64,000 nt of DNA from CAADGV01 sp040290295 (GTDB lineage Bacteria; Bacteroidota; Ignavibacteria; UBA10030; UBA6906), in contig PSMW01000013.1 of NCBI GenBank assembly GCA_040290295.1, positions 1-64,000 on the forward strand, in the 5' to 3' direction. Made by a program: the position numbers and the translations under genes. The notes below the pieces were generated by a model, which saw only the letters and a program-made list of their open reading frames with translations, ran no database searches and was not told where the DNA came from. Of this stretch, positions 18,584 to 26,798 are shown piece after piece (the stretch's first letter is position 1; the number at the start of each line of letters is the position of its first letter).

Positions 18584-18769
18584 ATGACATCACCCCAACA
18601 AAAACACGAGGTCTATGATGCATGCCCGCACTGCGGACATGAACTCAGCCCATGGAGAAAAATTCTGCTCAGCGTGGACCGTGCATTGATGTGCCGGCAT
18701 TGCTGGTATCGGATTCTCCTCGACCGTTTTGAGGATCGCTCGAAGGATGATGCGAAAAAGACAGAGTGA
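18584..18769 (+). CDS. Small zinc-ribbon protein (61 aa)
   Basis: 61 residues with two Cys pairs: CPHCGHELSPWRK at about 14-26 and MCRHCWYRI at about 36-44, spaced as in a zinc ribbon. The tail is charged (DRFEDRSKDDAKKTE). It begins 10 bases after the receiver/PPDK_N copy 2 stop and ends 49 bases before the third glutamate dehydrogenase, so it is probably in the same transcript. No named family is recognisable; nucleic-acid or protein binding through zinc is the reasonable inference. Its place inside the gdh cluster is the main clue to its role. Confidence 0.7.
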   Translation: MTSPQQKHEVYDACPHCGHELSPWRKILLSVDRALMCRHCWYRILLDRFEDRSKDDAKKTE

Positions 18770-18818
18770 ACGTCGAGTGGACCAGTATTCCTCTTGGCAT
18801 CGTGGAAGGTAACACAGT

Positions 18819-20066
18819 ATGAAATCGTACAACTCGTTCGACGTTGAACAACAACAAGTTCGCGAAGCAGCGCGGCTGCTCAATCTGGACGACGCAACGG
18901 TAGAACTGCTGTTGTGGCCACAACGCGAATTCAAATTTACCTTGCCGGTACGGATGGATAGCGGCAAGGTGAAGATATTCCACGGCTATCGGATTCAACA
19001 CAACTTTGCACGCGGTCCGGCAAAAGGCGGCATCCGCTTCCATCCGGATGAAACGGTGGACACCATTCGAGCACTTGCCGGATGGATGACGTGGAAGACC
19101 GCGGTGGTGGATTTACCGCTCGGCGGAGAGAAAGGAGGTGTGGTGTGCGATCCAAAGAGCATGTCCGATCGCGAACTGGAAAATTTGTCGCGCGCCTACG
19201 TGCGGGCGGTCGCACCCTACATCGGTATTGATAAGGATATTCCTGCGCCGGATGTGTACACCAACCCGCAAACGATGGCGTGGATGATGGATGAGTACGA
19301 AACGATCGAGCAACGCCACCAGCCCGGCGTCTTGACTGATAAGCCGATGCAGATCGGGGGAACGGAAGGACGGCACGATGCAACTGCTCGCGGCGGCGTC
19401 ATTACCGTGCGCGAAGCGTGCAAGCTGCTCGGCGTCAATCCTCACGGCAGGTATGCGATCCAAGGATTTGGTAACGCTGGGCAGCGTGCCGCGCTGTTGC
19501 ATCAGGAATTATTAGGCGGAGGAACGCTCATCGCCGTGTGCGATTCGCGCACCGGGATCTTCAACGAGAAAGGTCTGAACCCAAAAGAACTCGTTTCGTA
19601 CAAACTCAAGACCGGTTCATTACGCGGATTTCCCGGTGGAAAGGAAATCCCACGAGATTCCGTTCTCGACCTCGAGGTCGAAGTCCTCTACCCAGCAGCC
19701 CTCGAAAACGCCATCAAAGAATCCAACGCCCACGATGTCAAGGCGAGAATCATCTGTGAACTTGCTAACGGACCGACAACGCCGGAAGCGGATCTTATTC
19801 TCTACCACAAGGGCGTGCACGTCATCCCGGATGTGTTGGCAACCGCGGGTGGAGTAACGGTATCGTATTTCGAAATGGTGCAAGATAGCTACTCGTTCTT
19901 TTGGGATGAGAAGCTTGTGCAAGAACGCCTCGACCGAAGGCTCACCAAAGCCTATCACACGGTACAAGAAGCTGTGCGTGAGAAGAAAGTCCACCCTCGA
20001 CTCGGCGCAATGGTGGTAGCGGTCGCGCGCGTAGCAGAAGCGTGCAAACTGCGCGGGTGGGTTTAG
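18819..20066 (+). CDS. Glutamate dehydrogenase, NAD-type small hexameric (third gdh)
   Basis: 415 residues, the length of the archaeal/RocG-like class and clearly a different subfamily from the two GdhA-type copies. Active-site positions are present: Lys69 in GPAKGGIRFHP, Lys93, Lys105 in LGGEKGGV, and catalytic Asp145 in IPAPDVYTNPQTMAWMMDEY. The nucleotide fold is IQGFGNAGQRAA with an acidic residue in AVCDSRTG, which usually favours NAD. ATAGGVTVSYFEMVQD is the C-terminal signature. An enzyme of this type often works in glutamate breakdown. It ends by overlapping the convergent response-regulator gene by four bases. Confidence 0.93.
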   Translation: MKSYNSFDVEQQQVREAARLLNLDDATVELLLWPQREFKFTLPVRMDSGKVKIFHGYRIQHNFARGPAKGGIRFHPDETVDTIRALAGWMTWKTAVVDLPLGGEKGGVVCDPKSMSDRELENLSRAYVRAVAPYIGIDKDIPAPDVYTNPQTMAWMMDEYETIEQRHQPGVLTDKPMQIGGTEGRHDATARGGVITVREACKLLGVNPHGRYAIQGFGNAGQRAALLHQELLGGGTLIAVCDSRTGIFNEKGLNPKELVSYKLKTGSLRGFPGGKEIPRDSVLDLEVEVLYPAALENAIKESNAHDVKARIICELANGPTTPEADLILYHKGVHVIPDVLATAGGVTVSYFEMVQDSYSFFWDEKLVQERLDRRLTKAYHTVQEAVREKKVHPRLGAMVVAVARVAEACKLRGWV

Positions 20067-20500
20067 GAGGGAACCTTCTTCGAACGCGTCTTTCCGTTGT
20101 TCTGGAGATGGAGCGTTTCGCCGATCACCTTTTTCAATTCATCCATTTCCACTCTCCCCTTGCGTAAGTACTTGATGCCCTTTACTTGCAGCTCAAGAAT
20201 TTCGCGCTGCGTCAGGTCTCGTCCCGTGATGATGATGATCGGGATATCCCGTGTTGATGTGTCGGCTTTCAATTCCTCGATATACTGCATACCATTTTTG
20301 CGGCGCAGTTGCAGATCCATGAGAATGGCTTCTGCCTTGTGAGCCTTCGCCCATTCGACGATGTCCCCCTTATCCAGTGGGAACTGAACGCCTTCATACC
20401 CCATATCTTCGATAATATATTTCAAAAGATCGGAGAAATCGACGCTATCTTCAACGATAAGAACTGCCTTTTTATCGGTGGTTTTCGATGATTTGGGCAT
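20063..20500 (-). CDS. Single-domain response regulator (CheY-like)
   Basis: 145 residues from the ATG at 20500; the open frame reaches 20572 but the extra residues look non-coding. After a basic N-terminal tail comes a complete receiver: acidic pair in VLIVEDSVDF, phosphoacceptor Asp in ILMDLQLRRKNG, Thr in IIIITGRD and Lys in KYLRKGRV. A short basic tail follows and there is no output domain, so it probably acts through protein contact. It converges on the third gdh with overlapping stops. Neighbouring receiver-containing proteins make a shared signalling route possible but unproven. Confidence 0.9.
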   Translation of the reverse strand: MPKSSKTTDKKAVLIVEDSVDFSDLLKYIIEDMGYEGVQFPLDKGDIVEWAKAHKAEAILMDLQLRRKNGMQYIEELKADTSTRDIPIIIITGRDLTQREILELQVKGIKYLRKGRVEMDELKKVIGETLHLQNNGKTRSKKVPS

Positions 20501-20853
20501 CTTCTTGGAAGACCTTGGTAAGGATGGGAATGAGTGACGGAGAAAGGTACAGCAATCTTCGAACGAAGTCAACCCATTTTTATCACAAACGAGGGCGACT
20601 TATCGATCCCACCCATCTTGTATTCGGATTGAGGGCGGTTCTTGCCGCTGAGACTCGAGCGCATCCAAACGATTCAATACATGACGATTTTTACCATCGA
20701 AGAGCCCTTTCTCATCTCACGGTCTTTGCGCGTTTTTTTCATTACTGGAGCTCGCCTTGTATATCCAATTAACAACAATTAACTTGCTCATGGGAGAAGC
20801 GATTCGTATTTTTTGTAGGATATTTTTCCCATACAAATAAATGGAGGTACGTT
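20501..20853 (+). other. Divergent intergenic region between the response regulator and the lipoprotein gene
   Basis: No gene is visible. The sequence becomes A/T-rich from about 20755, where the lipoprotein promoter lies. Nothing recognisable is seen upstream of the response regulator. Confidence 0.4.
20784..20815 (+). promoter_or_regulatory. Candidate Bacteroidota-type promoter of the lipoprotein/coiled-coil pair
   Basis: TTG (20784-20786), 20 bases, then TATTTTTTG (20807-20815), in an A/T-rich stretch 38 bases upstream of the start codon at 20854. The ribosome site GGAGGT lies 5 bases before that ATG. Spacing and composition match the -33/-7 promoters of Bacteroidota. Confidence 0.45.
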
Positions 20854-21348
20854 ATGTTTCGTAAAAGATTCCGGCTCGGAAAGCTCTGGGGGGCGACCTT
20901 CGCTGCTGCCCTGCTTCTCCCATCTTGTGCGTCGCTTACGCTGGAACAGGTTGATTATGCCTGGCCCGTCGAAAGTGTCCTGACCGTGCAAGAGAACAAC
21001 ATCGTAACGGAAGGACGGCACGCACTTACGTTCAACGTTGCGCCGCTGGCAGAGAAAGAATTCAACAATCCCAATGCGCTCATAGGAAAACAAATCCGGC
21101 TTCTTCGCAACACCTCTGGGTACTACTTTGTCACTGGTCCCAAGTTCAAGTACGTTTACGTCATGGCTCCGAAAGCCGGAGAGCTGACGCTCTATAGCCG
21201 GCTCGAAGTTTCGAAGGAGGGTTTGAAGAAGCCCGCGCTGAATCAGCGCCTCCCGTACGTGGAGTTGCTCGATGCCGGGAGTGTACGCTTGTTGCTGACG
21301 AGCGACGATATCTTTGAGCCCCAAGACTTGCGCGCGGAGGGACGATAA
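20854..21348 (+). CDS. Hypothetical lipoprotein
   Basis: 164 residues. The N-terminus (MFRKRFRLGKLWG, then AAALLLPSC) is a lipoprotein signal peptide with the lipobox LLPSC, giving Cys25 as the lipidated residue. The mature part is mainly beta-strand by appearance, with ESVLTVQENNIVTEGRHALTF and FKYVYVMAPKAGELTLYSRL. I recognise no family. Its stop and the next start overlap as TAATG, so it is co-translated with the coiled-coil membrane protein. A joint envelope role for the pair is inferred. Confidence 0.8.
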   Translation: MFRKRFRLGKLWGATFAAALLLPSCASLTLEQVDYAWPVESVLTVQENNIVTEGRHALTFNVAPLAEKEFNNPNALIGKQIRLLRNTSGYYFVTGPKFKYVYVMAPKAGELTLYSRLEVSKEGLKKPALNQRLPYVELLDAGSVRLLLTSDDIFEPQDLRAEGR

Positions 21349-22616
21349 TGAAACAGCAAATATGGATCATCGCTGCCCTTGCCTTGATCGGCTTCTCGAC
21401 ACTTGTGCTGGCGCAGCAATCGGATTTCGAAGTGAAGGAACGCTTCCGGCAAATGTACGAAGCGTTGAAACACGAGATCGATTCGGCGAGAACGAAAGAA
21501 GAAATGGCGCAACTCGCCAGCCGAATCAACGGCCTTGAGTCGGAGTTCGCCGAGCATCGTAAGCTGATCAGCGGGGCGTTTTATCCGCGAACGTTCGAGA
21601 GTATGATCACGGACTTACGCGACCAACATGCCGTGGCTCAACTCAAGAATACGACGATCCAAGAACAAGGCGAGCGCATCGCTTCCCTGGAGAATCAGAT
21701 TTCCATCCTGAACACGCAAATCGAGGGATTGAATGCCGAGCACGAAATGCTGCTAGCAAAACTCCACTCTGCACAGACTTCCCTCGCCGAGCAACGTGAA
21801 CTCATCAAACGATTGCGGGATAACCTTGCTGCAAAAGACAGACTCGTCCATACGTTGGTGGATTCCATCTTTTTGCCCTTCGGGAAGAACCTGAACACTC
21901 TCTCCGAGGTGCAGAAGGATGCACTCGCGAAGCGGCTCGAGAAAGCCAACATCATTGCGCGCATCGCCGACATTGCGCAAGACAATATCACGTTCCTCGG
22001 CTCGACGAAGCTCGAAGCCAAGGACTATTCGACGCTTGTCGCACAATACGATCAATTCAAGAATCGCTGGACGGGACTGAAGGAGAAACTTACCGCTGCC
22101 GTCGCAGCCACCCCGACTTCTGCGAGAGGCGCGAAGGCGCAGCAAGCCGTGGCGGTTGCTTCGAATAATGCCGAACAAGTGGATGCGGCGCTGACCGAGT
22201 GGCGCTCGAAACTCGACGCTTCATTCTGGGCAAGCCTGATGAATGAATTCACCTCGCGCAATATTCTCATTCAGCCCTTCAACGATGGCAAAAGCTTTTC
22301 GGCAAGCATCCGGTCATACGTCGAATCGGCGAAGAACTCCTCCGACGAAAGCACGCGGATTTTCGTTGACGAGATTTGGATTCAACGGATCGACAAAGAT
22401 TGGAGAAGCGCACTCGAAAGCGAAAGCATGTTGGGCAAGTTGGAGTATGCTTCCCTCGATCGCTTGGTCAGTCAGCTTCACAAGGAGCGCTTCAACTGGC
22501 AGATCGTATTCTGGATTGCCAACGTCATCGCCGTCATCTTGGTTGGCTGGTGGTTCCTCAGTCGGAAACCGAAAGCGACACAACAAGAAACTGTTGCTGC
22601 AAAGTCGAACGCATAA
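21348..22616 (+). CDS. Hypothetical exported coiled-coil protein with C-terminal membrane anchor
   Basis: 422 residues. A signal peptide ends near LVLAQQ (residue 23). Residues about 30-200 are rich in heptads, for example IASLENQISILNTQIEGLNA, and likely form long coiled coils. A second helical region runs to about 390. It ends with one transmembrane segment (WQIVFWIANVIAVILVGWWF), a basic stop-transfer SRKPK and a short tail. The bulk should lie in the periplasm with its tail in the cytoplasm. No family is recognised. Coupling to the lipoprotein suggests an envelope-spanning or scaffold function, which is inference. Confidence 0.82.
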   Translation: MKQQIWIIAALALIGFSTLVLAQQSDFEVKERFRQMYEALKHEIDSARTKEEMAQLASRINGLESEFAEHRKLISGAFYPRTFESMITDLRDQHAVAQLKNTTIQEQGERIASLENQISILNTQIEGLNAEHEMLLAKLHSAQTSLAEQRELIKRLRDNLAAKDRLVHTLVDSIFLPFGKNLNTLSEVQKDALAKRLEKANIIARIADIAQDNITFLGSTKLEAKDYSTLVAQYDQFKNRWTGLKEKLTAAVAATPTSARGAKAQQAVAVASNNAEQVDAALTEWRSKLDASFWASLMNEFTSRNILIQPFNDGKSFSASIRSYVESAKNSSDESTRIFVDEIWIQRIDKDWRSALESESMLGKLEYASLDRLVSQLHKERFNWQIVFWIANVIAVILVGWWFLSRKPKATQQETVAAKSNA

Positions 22617-22628
22617 TGCTCGGCATTC

Positions 22629-22655
22629 TGCGTGCGATGTCCCCTATCGCACGCA
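22629..22655. terminator. Bidirectional stem-loop between convergent genes
   Basis: TGCGTGCGAT (22629-22638) and ATCGCACGCA (22646-22655) form a perfect 10-bp stem with a 7-nt loop. It lies between the coiled-coil gene (plus, ending 22616) and the M64 peptidase (minus, ending 22707). CCTTTC follows on the plus side. It could serve both genes. Confidence 0.6.
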
Positions 22656-22706
22656 CCTTTCTACGCAACACAAGAGTGATTGTCGATCAAAGTCGGCAGT
22701 CACTTT

Positions 22707-24134
22707 TTATTTTGTATAGAACTCAATCACCCGGCTGATCGCAGCTCTGCCAACAGGGTCGAAGTCGTTGAGGCTCAATGTGAACATCCGACAATCGATG
22801 GCTGGACGGTACAATCCTTTTGACGCGTAGCCTGCTCCTTCAAAGGCTCCAACTTTGCCCGCGTACGTACTCCGCCGCAAGAGTTCCGTTTCCGCTTTGA
22901 GAAGGGGTTCCCTCTTCTCGTAATAGTCCGGCGCAAGCCGATCCAGTTTTGCACGCTCGGCTTCGAGGCTATCGAAGGGCGCCTTCTCCCACGGTGTCGG
23001 GATGGGCGTCCCTTCGGTAACAAAGTGTTTCCATTTGAGATTGTTCTTGTCCATGAGTGCCGTGACGTTCGGTTCCCACGGTTCGACGCCCGGAGAGTAG
23101 AAGTCGTTGTATGCAGTAGTGGAGCCGTAGTACTCATCTCCCAACCCACCGAAGGAATGGCCGAACTCGTGAACGTACACGTAATCCATCTGCCATCCTT
23201 GTCCTCTTACCTGCTCTTTGGTGTACGTTGTTGCATAGAGCTGGTAGATGCCGCCACCCCCGTATCGGGTATCGTTGAGGAGGATGCAAATGAAATCGTA
23301 CGGTACTGCCGCAACGATATCCCGTAGCACTTTGTTTTCTGTCGTCAATGCGTAGCGGGGTAAGCCGAACGTGCTATATCGCGCGCCGAGGACGTTTCGC
23401 TTCCACACATTCTTGTCCGGCACGTCGATACCCGAATCTTCCGACTCTGCTTCGATCACCCACACGTTGAAATCGCTCTTCCGACTCTTGAAAGGCTCGG
23501 TAGAAAACATCACCTCGTTGAAATGCTTGGCGTCGTTGCGGAATTTTTGCATTTCAGCCTTTGTGTATCCATCGCCGACGATGACGATGTCAACCTTCTC
23601 CGATGGTTTTCCACTTCCCATCAAACGCGAAGAAGCGAACGCATACCGCATGGGCGCCTTGTTCACGCGCATCGGATCGTTCGGGTCGATCTCAACTGAC
23701 CAAACCTCGTGAAACCGCATGCGCTTGTCCCGACGTGCGATCGTAAGCTGAAAACGATCCTTGGGATAAGGAATGCGGATCGTTTCATGGAATGTCTTGC
23801 GAGCACCGCGCAGCGCTTCATCGGTCGTTTGCCATTCGTTGAAGATGGTGGAGGAGCCGCGAGAATAGATCAACTGATTGGTCCGCACATCGAACACCCG
23901 TGCAAGATACTCGCCAAGGTTCAGCGTGTCGATCAGATTGACCCTGTTGCCGGGCCATTCCCCTTCTTCGATGACCTCATCGAGACTGAAGGCCTCCTCG
24001 TCCTTCGTACCCGTATGGTAATAGTCGATGCGCAGAGTTTTGGTAAGGAAGAATCTGTCGAACGTCGGCGACGCATCCGCCCGTGCAATCCCAAAGGCGA
24101 GAGCAACACATGCCGCAAAGAGTTGAAGGCGCAG
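22707..24134 (-). CDS. M64-family secreted zinc peptidase, probable CTG start
   Basis: The zinc signature YVHEFGHSFGGLGDEYYG is typical of peptidase family M64 (IgA peptidase M64), as is the preceding VDIVIVGDGYTKAEMQKFRND. The frame stays open upstream of every ATG or GTG back to an in-frame stop at about 24147. A CTG at 24134, five bases after GAGGA, would start LRLQLFAACVALAFGIARAD, a near-perfect signal peptide, giving about 475 residues. The first conventional start (GTG at 23897) would delete the signal and a conserved-looking N-terminal domain (beginning near RFFLTKTLRIDYYHTG). It begins 12 bases after the small outer-membrane gene. Start choice is inferred; a miscalled base (A to C) is the alternative. 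Confidence 0.85.
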   Translation of the reverse strand: MRLQLFAACVALAFGIARADASPTFDRFFLTKTLRIDYYHTGTKDEEAFSLDEVIEEGEWPGNRVNLIDTLNLGEYLARVFDVRTNQLIYSRGSSTIFNEWQTTDEALRGARKTFHETIRIPYPKDRFQLTIARRDKRMRFHEVWSVEIDPNDPMRVNKAPMRYAFASSRLMGSGKPSEKVDIVIVGDGYTKAEMQKFRNDAKHFNEVMFSTEPFKSRKSDFNVWVIEAESEDSGIDVPDKNVWKRNVLGARYSTFGLPRYALTTENKVLRDIVAAVPYDFICILLNDTRYGGGGIYQLYATTYTKEQVRGQGWQMDYVYVHEFGHSFGGLGDEYYGSTTAYNDFYSPGVEPWEPNVTALMDKNNLKWKHFVTEGTPIPTPWEKAPFDSLEAERAKLDRLAPDYYEKREPLLKAETELLRRSTYAGKVGAFEGAGYASKGLYRPAIDCRMFTLSLNDFDPVGRAAISRVIEFYTK

Positions 24135-24146
24135 AGGTTCCTCGAT

Positions 24147-24602
24147 TTATGGGAAAAAATATCGCACCCCTATGCCGCCGTTAGCGCTTAACTCCGTTGC
24201 AGGAGCCAAGTCAAGAATCGGAGCAAGCTCCACAAAAACATCGAGCGGAATGCTGCGTGCCCACCATGCAAATCCCCCCACAATTCGTACCCCAAAAATG
24301 CCGCTGCCTCGGCCTGCAGCGATTCTTCCCCCCAAGCCCGTGTAGAGCACGAAGTGCTCAGTCGATTTGACGACGTTAGGGAAGTGCCAGAGATAGTCGG
24401 CATGTACATGAATATTCCCTTGCCAGTGAAACCACCATGCAAGTCCCAGATCCACCGCGTTGGTGTTTGAAACCCAACCTTTTGCGCTGATGCCTGTCGG
24501 TTCACCGACAATGATGCCTAACCCGAATCCCTTCTGTTGAGCGGCAGCGGACAACGTTGCGCCTGACAGAAGGATGATCGTCGCAATCAATCTCTTCCTC
24601 AT
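24147..24602 (-). CDS. Small outer-membrane beta-barrel protein
   Basis: 151 residues. A signal peptide ends near SAAAQQ (residue 22). The rest alternates aromatic and hydrophobic strands (GLGIIVGEPTGISAKGW, DLGLAWWFHWQGNIHVHAD, GIFGVRIVGGFAWWA) and ends in Phe-Pro after GVRYF, as in small eight-strand outer-membrane barrels. I cannot name the family. A good GGAGAG site precedes the ATG. It lies 15 bases after FKBP and 12 before M64, so the three probably share a transcript downstream of tRNA-Asp. Confidence 0.75.
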   Translation of the reverse strand: MRKRLIATIILLSGATLSAAAQQKGFGLGIIVGEPTGISAKGWVSNTNAVDLGLAWWFHWQGNIHVHADYLWHFPNVVKSTEHFVLYTGLGGRIAAGRGSGIFGVRIVGGFAWWARSIPLDVFVELAPILDLAPATELSANGGIGVRYFFP

Positions 24603-24617
24603 CTCTCTCCTTCCTCA

Positions 24618-24992
24618 TTATTGTACGTCGATCAATTCCACATCGAACACTAACACTGCATTCGGCGGGATGACCGAACCGACCCCTCTTCGGCCGTACG
24701 CAAGGTCTGCCGGTATGATCAGTTTACGTCTCCCGCCGGTCTTCATCGTCGCAACGCCTTCGTCCCATCCTTTGATCACTTGTCCGACACCAAGGACGAA
24801 AGTGAACGGCTGATGACGGTCAACGGAGCTATCGAATTTCTTCCCATCCAGAAAATAGCCGGTATAGTGCACCGTAGTTTTTTTGCCGCTCCCCGGCTGC
24901 GTGCCCGTGCCGATGTGCATATCGATGAATTGCAAGCCAGATGCTGTCGATTGAGGAACTTCTGTGGTTGCTTCACCGGGATAACTCATCAT
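24618..24992 (-). CDS. FKBP-type peptidyl-prolyl cis-trans isomerase
   Basis: 124 residues from the ATG at 24992 (a second ATG is at 24989), preceded by GGAAGGAAG. A single FKBP domain covers nearly all of it: TTVHYTGYFLDGKKFDSS, FTFVLGVGQVIKGWDEGV, KTGGRRKLIIPADLAYG and SVIPPNAVLVFDVELIDV. The ligand-pocket residues Tyr, Asp, Phe, Val-Ile, Trp and Tyr-Gly are present. There is no signal peptide, so it is a cytoplasmic folding helper. The open frame extends upstream through tRNA-Asp; those residues are a spurious translation of the tRNA and not part of the protein. Confidence 0.95.
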   Translation of the reverse strand: MMSYPGEATTEVPQSTASGLQFIDMHIGTGTQPGSGKKTTVHYTGYFLDGKKFDSSVDRHQPFTFVLGVGQVIKGWDEGVATMKTGGRRKLIIPADLAYGRRGVGSVIPPNAVLVFDVELIDVQ

Positions 24993-25017
24993 CGCTTCCT
25001 TCCTTGAGAGATGAAAC

Positions 25018-25048
25018 AAAAAAAAGCCTAACGCACCAGGCTTTTGAA
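25018..25048 (-). terminator. Rho-independent terminator between tRNA-Asp and FKBP
   Basis: On the minus strand AAAGCCT, an 8-nt loop and AGGCTTT are followed by a run of seven Ts. It lies 28 bases after the tRNA 3' end and 26 bases before the FKBP start, so FKBP would need its own promoter or read-through. Confidence 0.65.
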
Positions 25049-25075
25049 AGAATGTTGAGCAACGCTTGCTTCGTG

Positions 25076-25150
25076 CGGGGCAGACGGGACTCGAACCCGC
25101 GACCTCCTGCGTGACAGGCAGGCGCTCTAACCAAACTGAGCTACTACCCC
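25076..25150 (-). tRNA. tRNA-Asp (GTC)
   Basis: A 75-base cloverleaf on the minus strand. The acceptor GGGGTAG pairs with CTGCCCC, with G as discriminator. The D-arm is AGCTCAGTTTGGTTAGAGC, the anticodon arm CCTGC/GCAGG encloses TGTCAC-type loop bases with anticodon GTC, and the T-arm contains GGTTCGAGTCCC. CCA is not encoded (CACG follows). A rho-independent terminator lies just downstream. Confidence 0.95.
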
Positions 25151-25313
25151 GTACTTTGTTCAAACCGCAATCAATATATGCAAATGAGAAGACTGTTGCA
25201 ACGAGAGCGTCGCGCCCGGGCTCGCGCAACGATGCCTTTGCATTTCTCTTCGTCACTACCTATCTTGACTTCGCGTTCAAGACAGATTCTCGACACGAAG
25301 CGCATCCATCATC

Positions 25314-25658
25314 ATGAAGTCCCTCTGGCGTCGAGTACGTACCATACCATGCGAACCGATCATATGGTCCGCAGCACTGCTGTATCTTGCCGCAATACAT
25401 CCAGATGCGGATGACCTGCCCACATTGTGTGTTGCAAAACTCGTCGGGTTCGCAGGATGCCCTGGTTGCGGACTTGGCGCGTCCGTATCGTACGCCCTTC
25501 ACGGCGAGTTTGCTCGATCGTGGATGGCTCATCCTCTTGGCATCTTTGTCGTCGTTGTGCTCGTACACCGAATTGTCAGATGCTTCTTCCCAAACATTCT
25601 CACACAACTGAAAGGATACATCCATGCCCAGCATCATCCAACTTCTGCCAGAAATTGA
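25314..25658 (+). CDS. DUF2752 family membrane protein
   Basis: 114 residues. The family signature GCPGCGLGASVSYALHGEF followed by AHPLG is present (consensus CPGCGxTRA, then a His-Gly segment and a Pro turn). Hydrophobic stretches lie at about 17-27 and 73-90, consistent with a small membrane protein. Function is unknown. It overlaps the TM2 gene by 35 bases; DUF2752 and TM2 genes are often neighbours in Bacteroidota, as I recall. The usual Thr-Arg after CPGCG is Gly-Ala here. Confidence 0.82.
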   Translation: MKSLWRRVRTIPCEPIIWSAALLYLAAIHPDADDLPTLCVAKLVGFAGCPGCGLGASVSYALHGEFARSWMAHPLGIFVVVVLVHRIVRCFFPNILTQLKGYIHAQHHPTSARN

Positions 25659-25977
25659 TGCCGAAGAAATGGCGTATCTGTTAAACCGGCTCAAGGATCT
25701 GTCGGATGAGCAGGCATCGCAATTTGCTATGATGTATCGCCCGCGCAGACGCGACCCACAAGTGATCTTGTTGGTGACACTCGCCGGTTTTGTCGGCATT
25801 GCAGGCATTCAACGCTTCCTCACCGATCAGGTCGGCATGGGCATATTGTTCCTGCTGACGCTCGGCCTTTGCTTCATCGGGACGATCGTTGACCTTGTCA
25901 ATTACAAGAAGATCGCGCTCGACTACAATCGCATGCAAGCAGAGCAGATCTTGATGATGATAAAACCCTCTGCCTGA
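25624..25977 (+). CDS. TM2 domain-containing membrane protein
   Basis: 117 residues. An N-terminal cytoplasmic part of about 45 residues (IDAEEMAYLLNRLKDLSDEQ) precedes the TM2 domain. That domain has two membrane helices joined by a short loop, with GIAGIQRFLTDQVGMGILFL and GLCFIGTIVDLVNYKKIA; the GxxxxxRF and ...D(L)V pattern is the TM2 signature. The role is unknown; TM2 proteins are small inner-membrane proteins. It overlaps the DUF2752 gene and is probably co-transcribed with it. Confidence 0.85.
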   Translation: MPSIIQLLPEIDAEEMAYLLNRLKDLSDEQASQFAMMYRPRRRDPQVILLVTLAGFVGIAGIQRFLTDQVGMGILFLLTLGLCFIGTIVDLVNYKKIALDYNRMQAEQILMMIKPSA

Positions 25978-26092
25978 ACATGAGAAGCAGCGGCTTGGAG
26001 TTTCATGCGCTCTGAACTGTTCTGCTCGAAGCATGGCATGCGACACGAACGGAGTGAAGAATTCTCTGAAGAACGGTTTTCGTACATTCGCC

Positions 26093-26786
26093 ATGGTGGA
26101 TAAGGACGACGAGGGATCGTTTCATGAAGAGACGTTGCGCCTTGCTGATGTAGCCACTGAGATTGAACGTGATGGAGCACCACGCTCGTTGATGAACGTT
26201 TCACCCATAAAGCTCGCGCGCATCGTCTCCGTTCTCGGCCATCCGTTTTTGCTCATGCCGCTGCTGACCGGTATCGTATCGTACAAGCTTCTTCCCCCAG
26301 CAGATGCGCTTGTTGCCGAGCTGATTGCGCTCGGCATCGTCATCATTCCGTCCGGCGTGTACACCGTGGTGAGGGTAAGACAAGGGCGATGGAGCGATCT
26401 CGACGTCTCGGATCAGCGGGAGCGCAGCCAGTTCTACGGCATTCTTCTTCCACTCCTGTTCATCATTGCAGGTATTTCATGGAGCGCAGACGTGCCGTAC
26501 GCCATACCTCTGGGAGCGCTTGCGATTCTTATGCTGGTTGGCTCGGCGTTCGTTCTCAATCCTTGGGTGAAGGTGTCGCTCCACAGCGGCTTTTGGCATC
26601 TTTGCAGCGGAAGAGTTCTTTTTCTTCAACCCCATACTCGGCGGTGGGGTTTTGTTGCTCGCCATCTTCGTGGGTTGGTCGCGTATTGTCCTCGATCGCC
26701 ATTCCGTGCGGGAAGTCATCTACAGCGGTTTGCTGGGCTTTCTGATTGGCGGCTTGTTCCTCTTCAGTTTGTACTTGTTCCATTAG
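26093..26786 (+). CDS. PAP2-superfamily-like membrane protein (frameshifted)
   Basis: About 230 residues once one base is removed. The first frame has four hydrophobic helices (GHPFLLMPLLTGIVSY, FYGILLPLLFIIAGISW, IPLGALAILMLVGSAFVL) and reaches KVSLHSGF. A run of four Ts at about 26591-26594 then shifts the frame; with three Ts it continues GIFAAEEFFFFNPILG, SRIVLDRHSVREVIYSG and ends LFLFSLYLFH plus TAG. HSGF and SRxxxxxH resemble the second and third PAP2 phosphatase motifs. Starts at 26033, 26093 and 26192 are possible and none has a clear ribosome site. It ends 12 bases before the amidase. The lesion is probably a homopolymer error. Confidence 0.6.
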
Positions 26787-26798
26787 TTAGAGAATCTC

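Noticed and set aside
25076..25256. N-terminal extension of FKBP ending in a Ser-rich stretch (SSSVWLERLPVTQEVAGSSP)
   Set aside because: This peptide is the well-known spurious translation of a tRNA-Asp gene; the real start is at 24992 after a good ribosome site.
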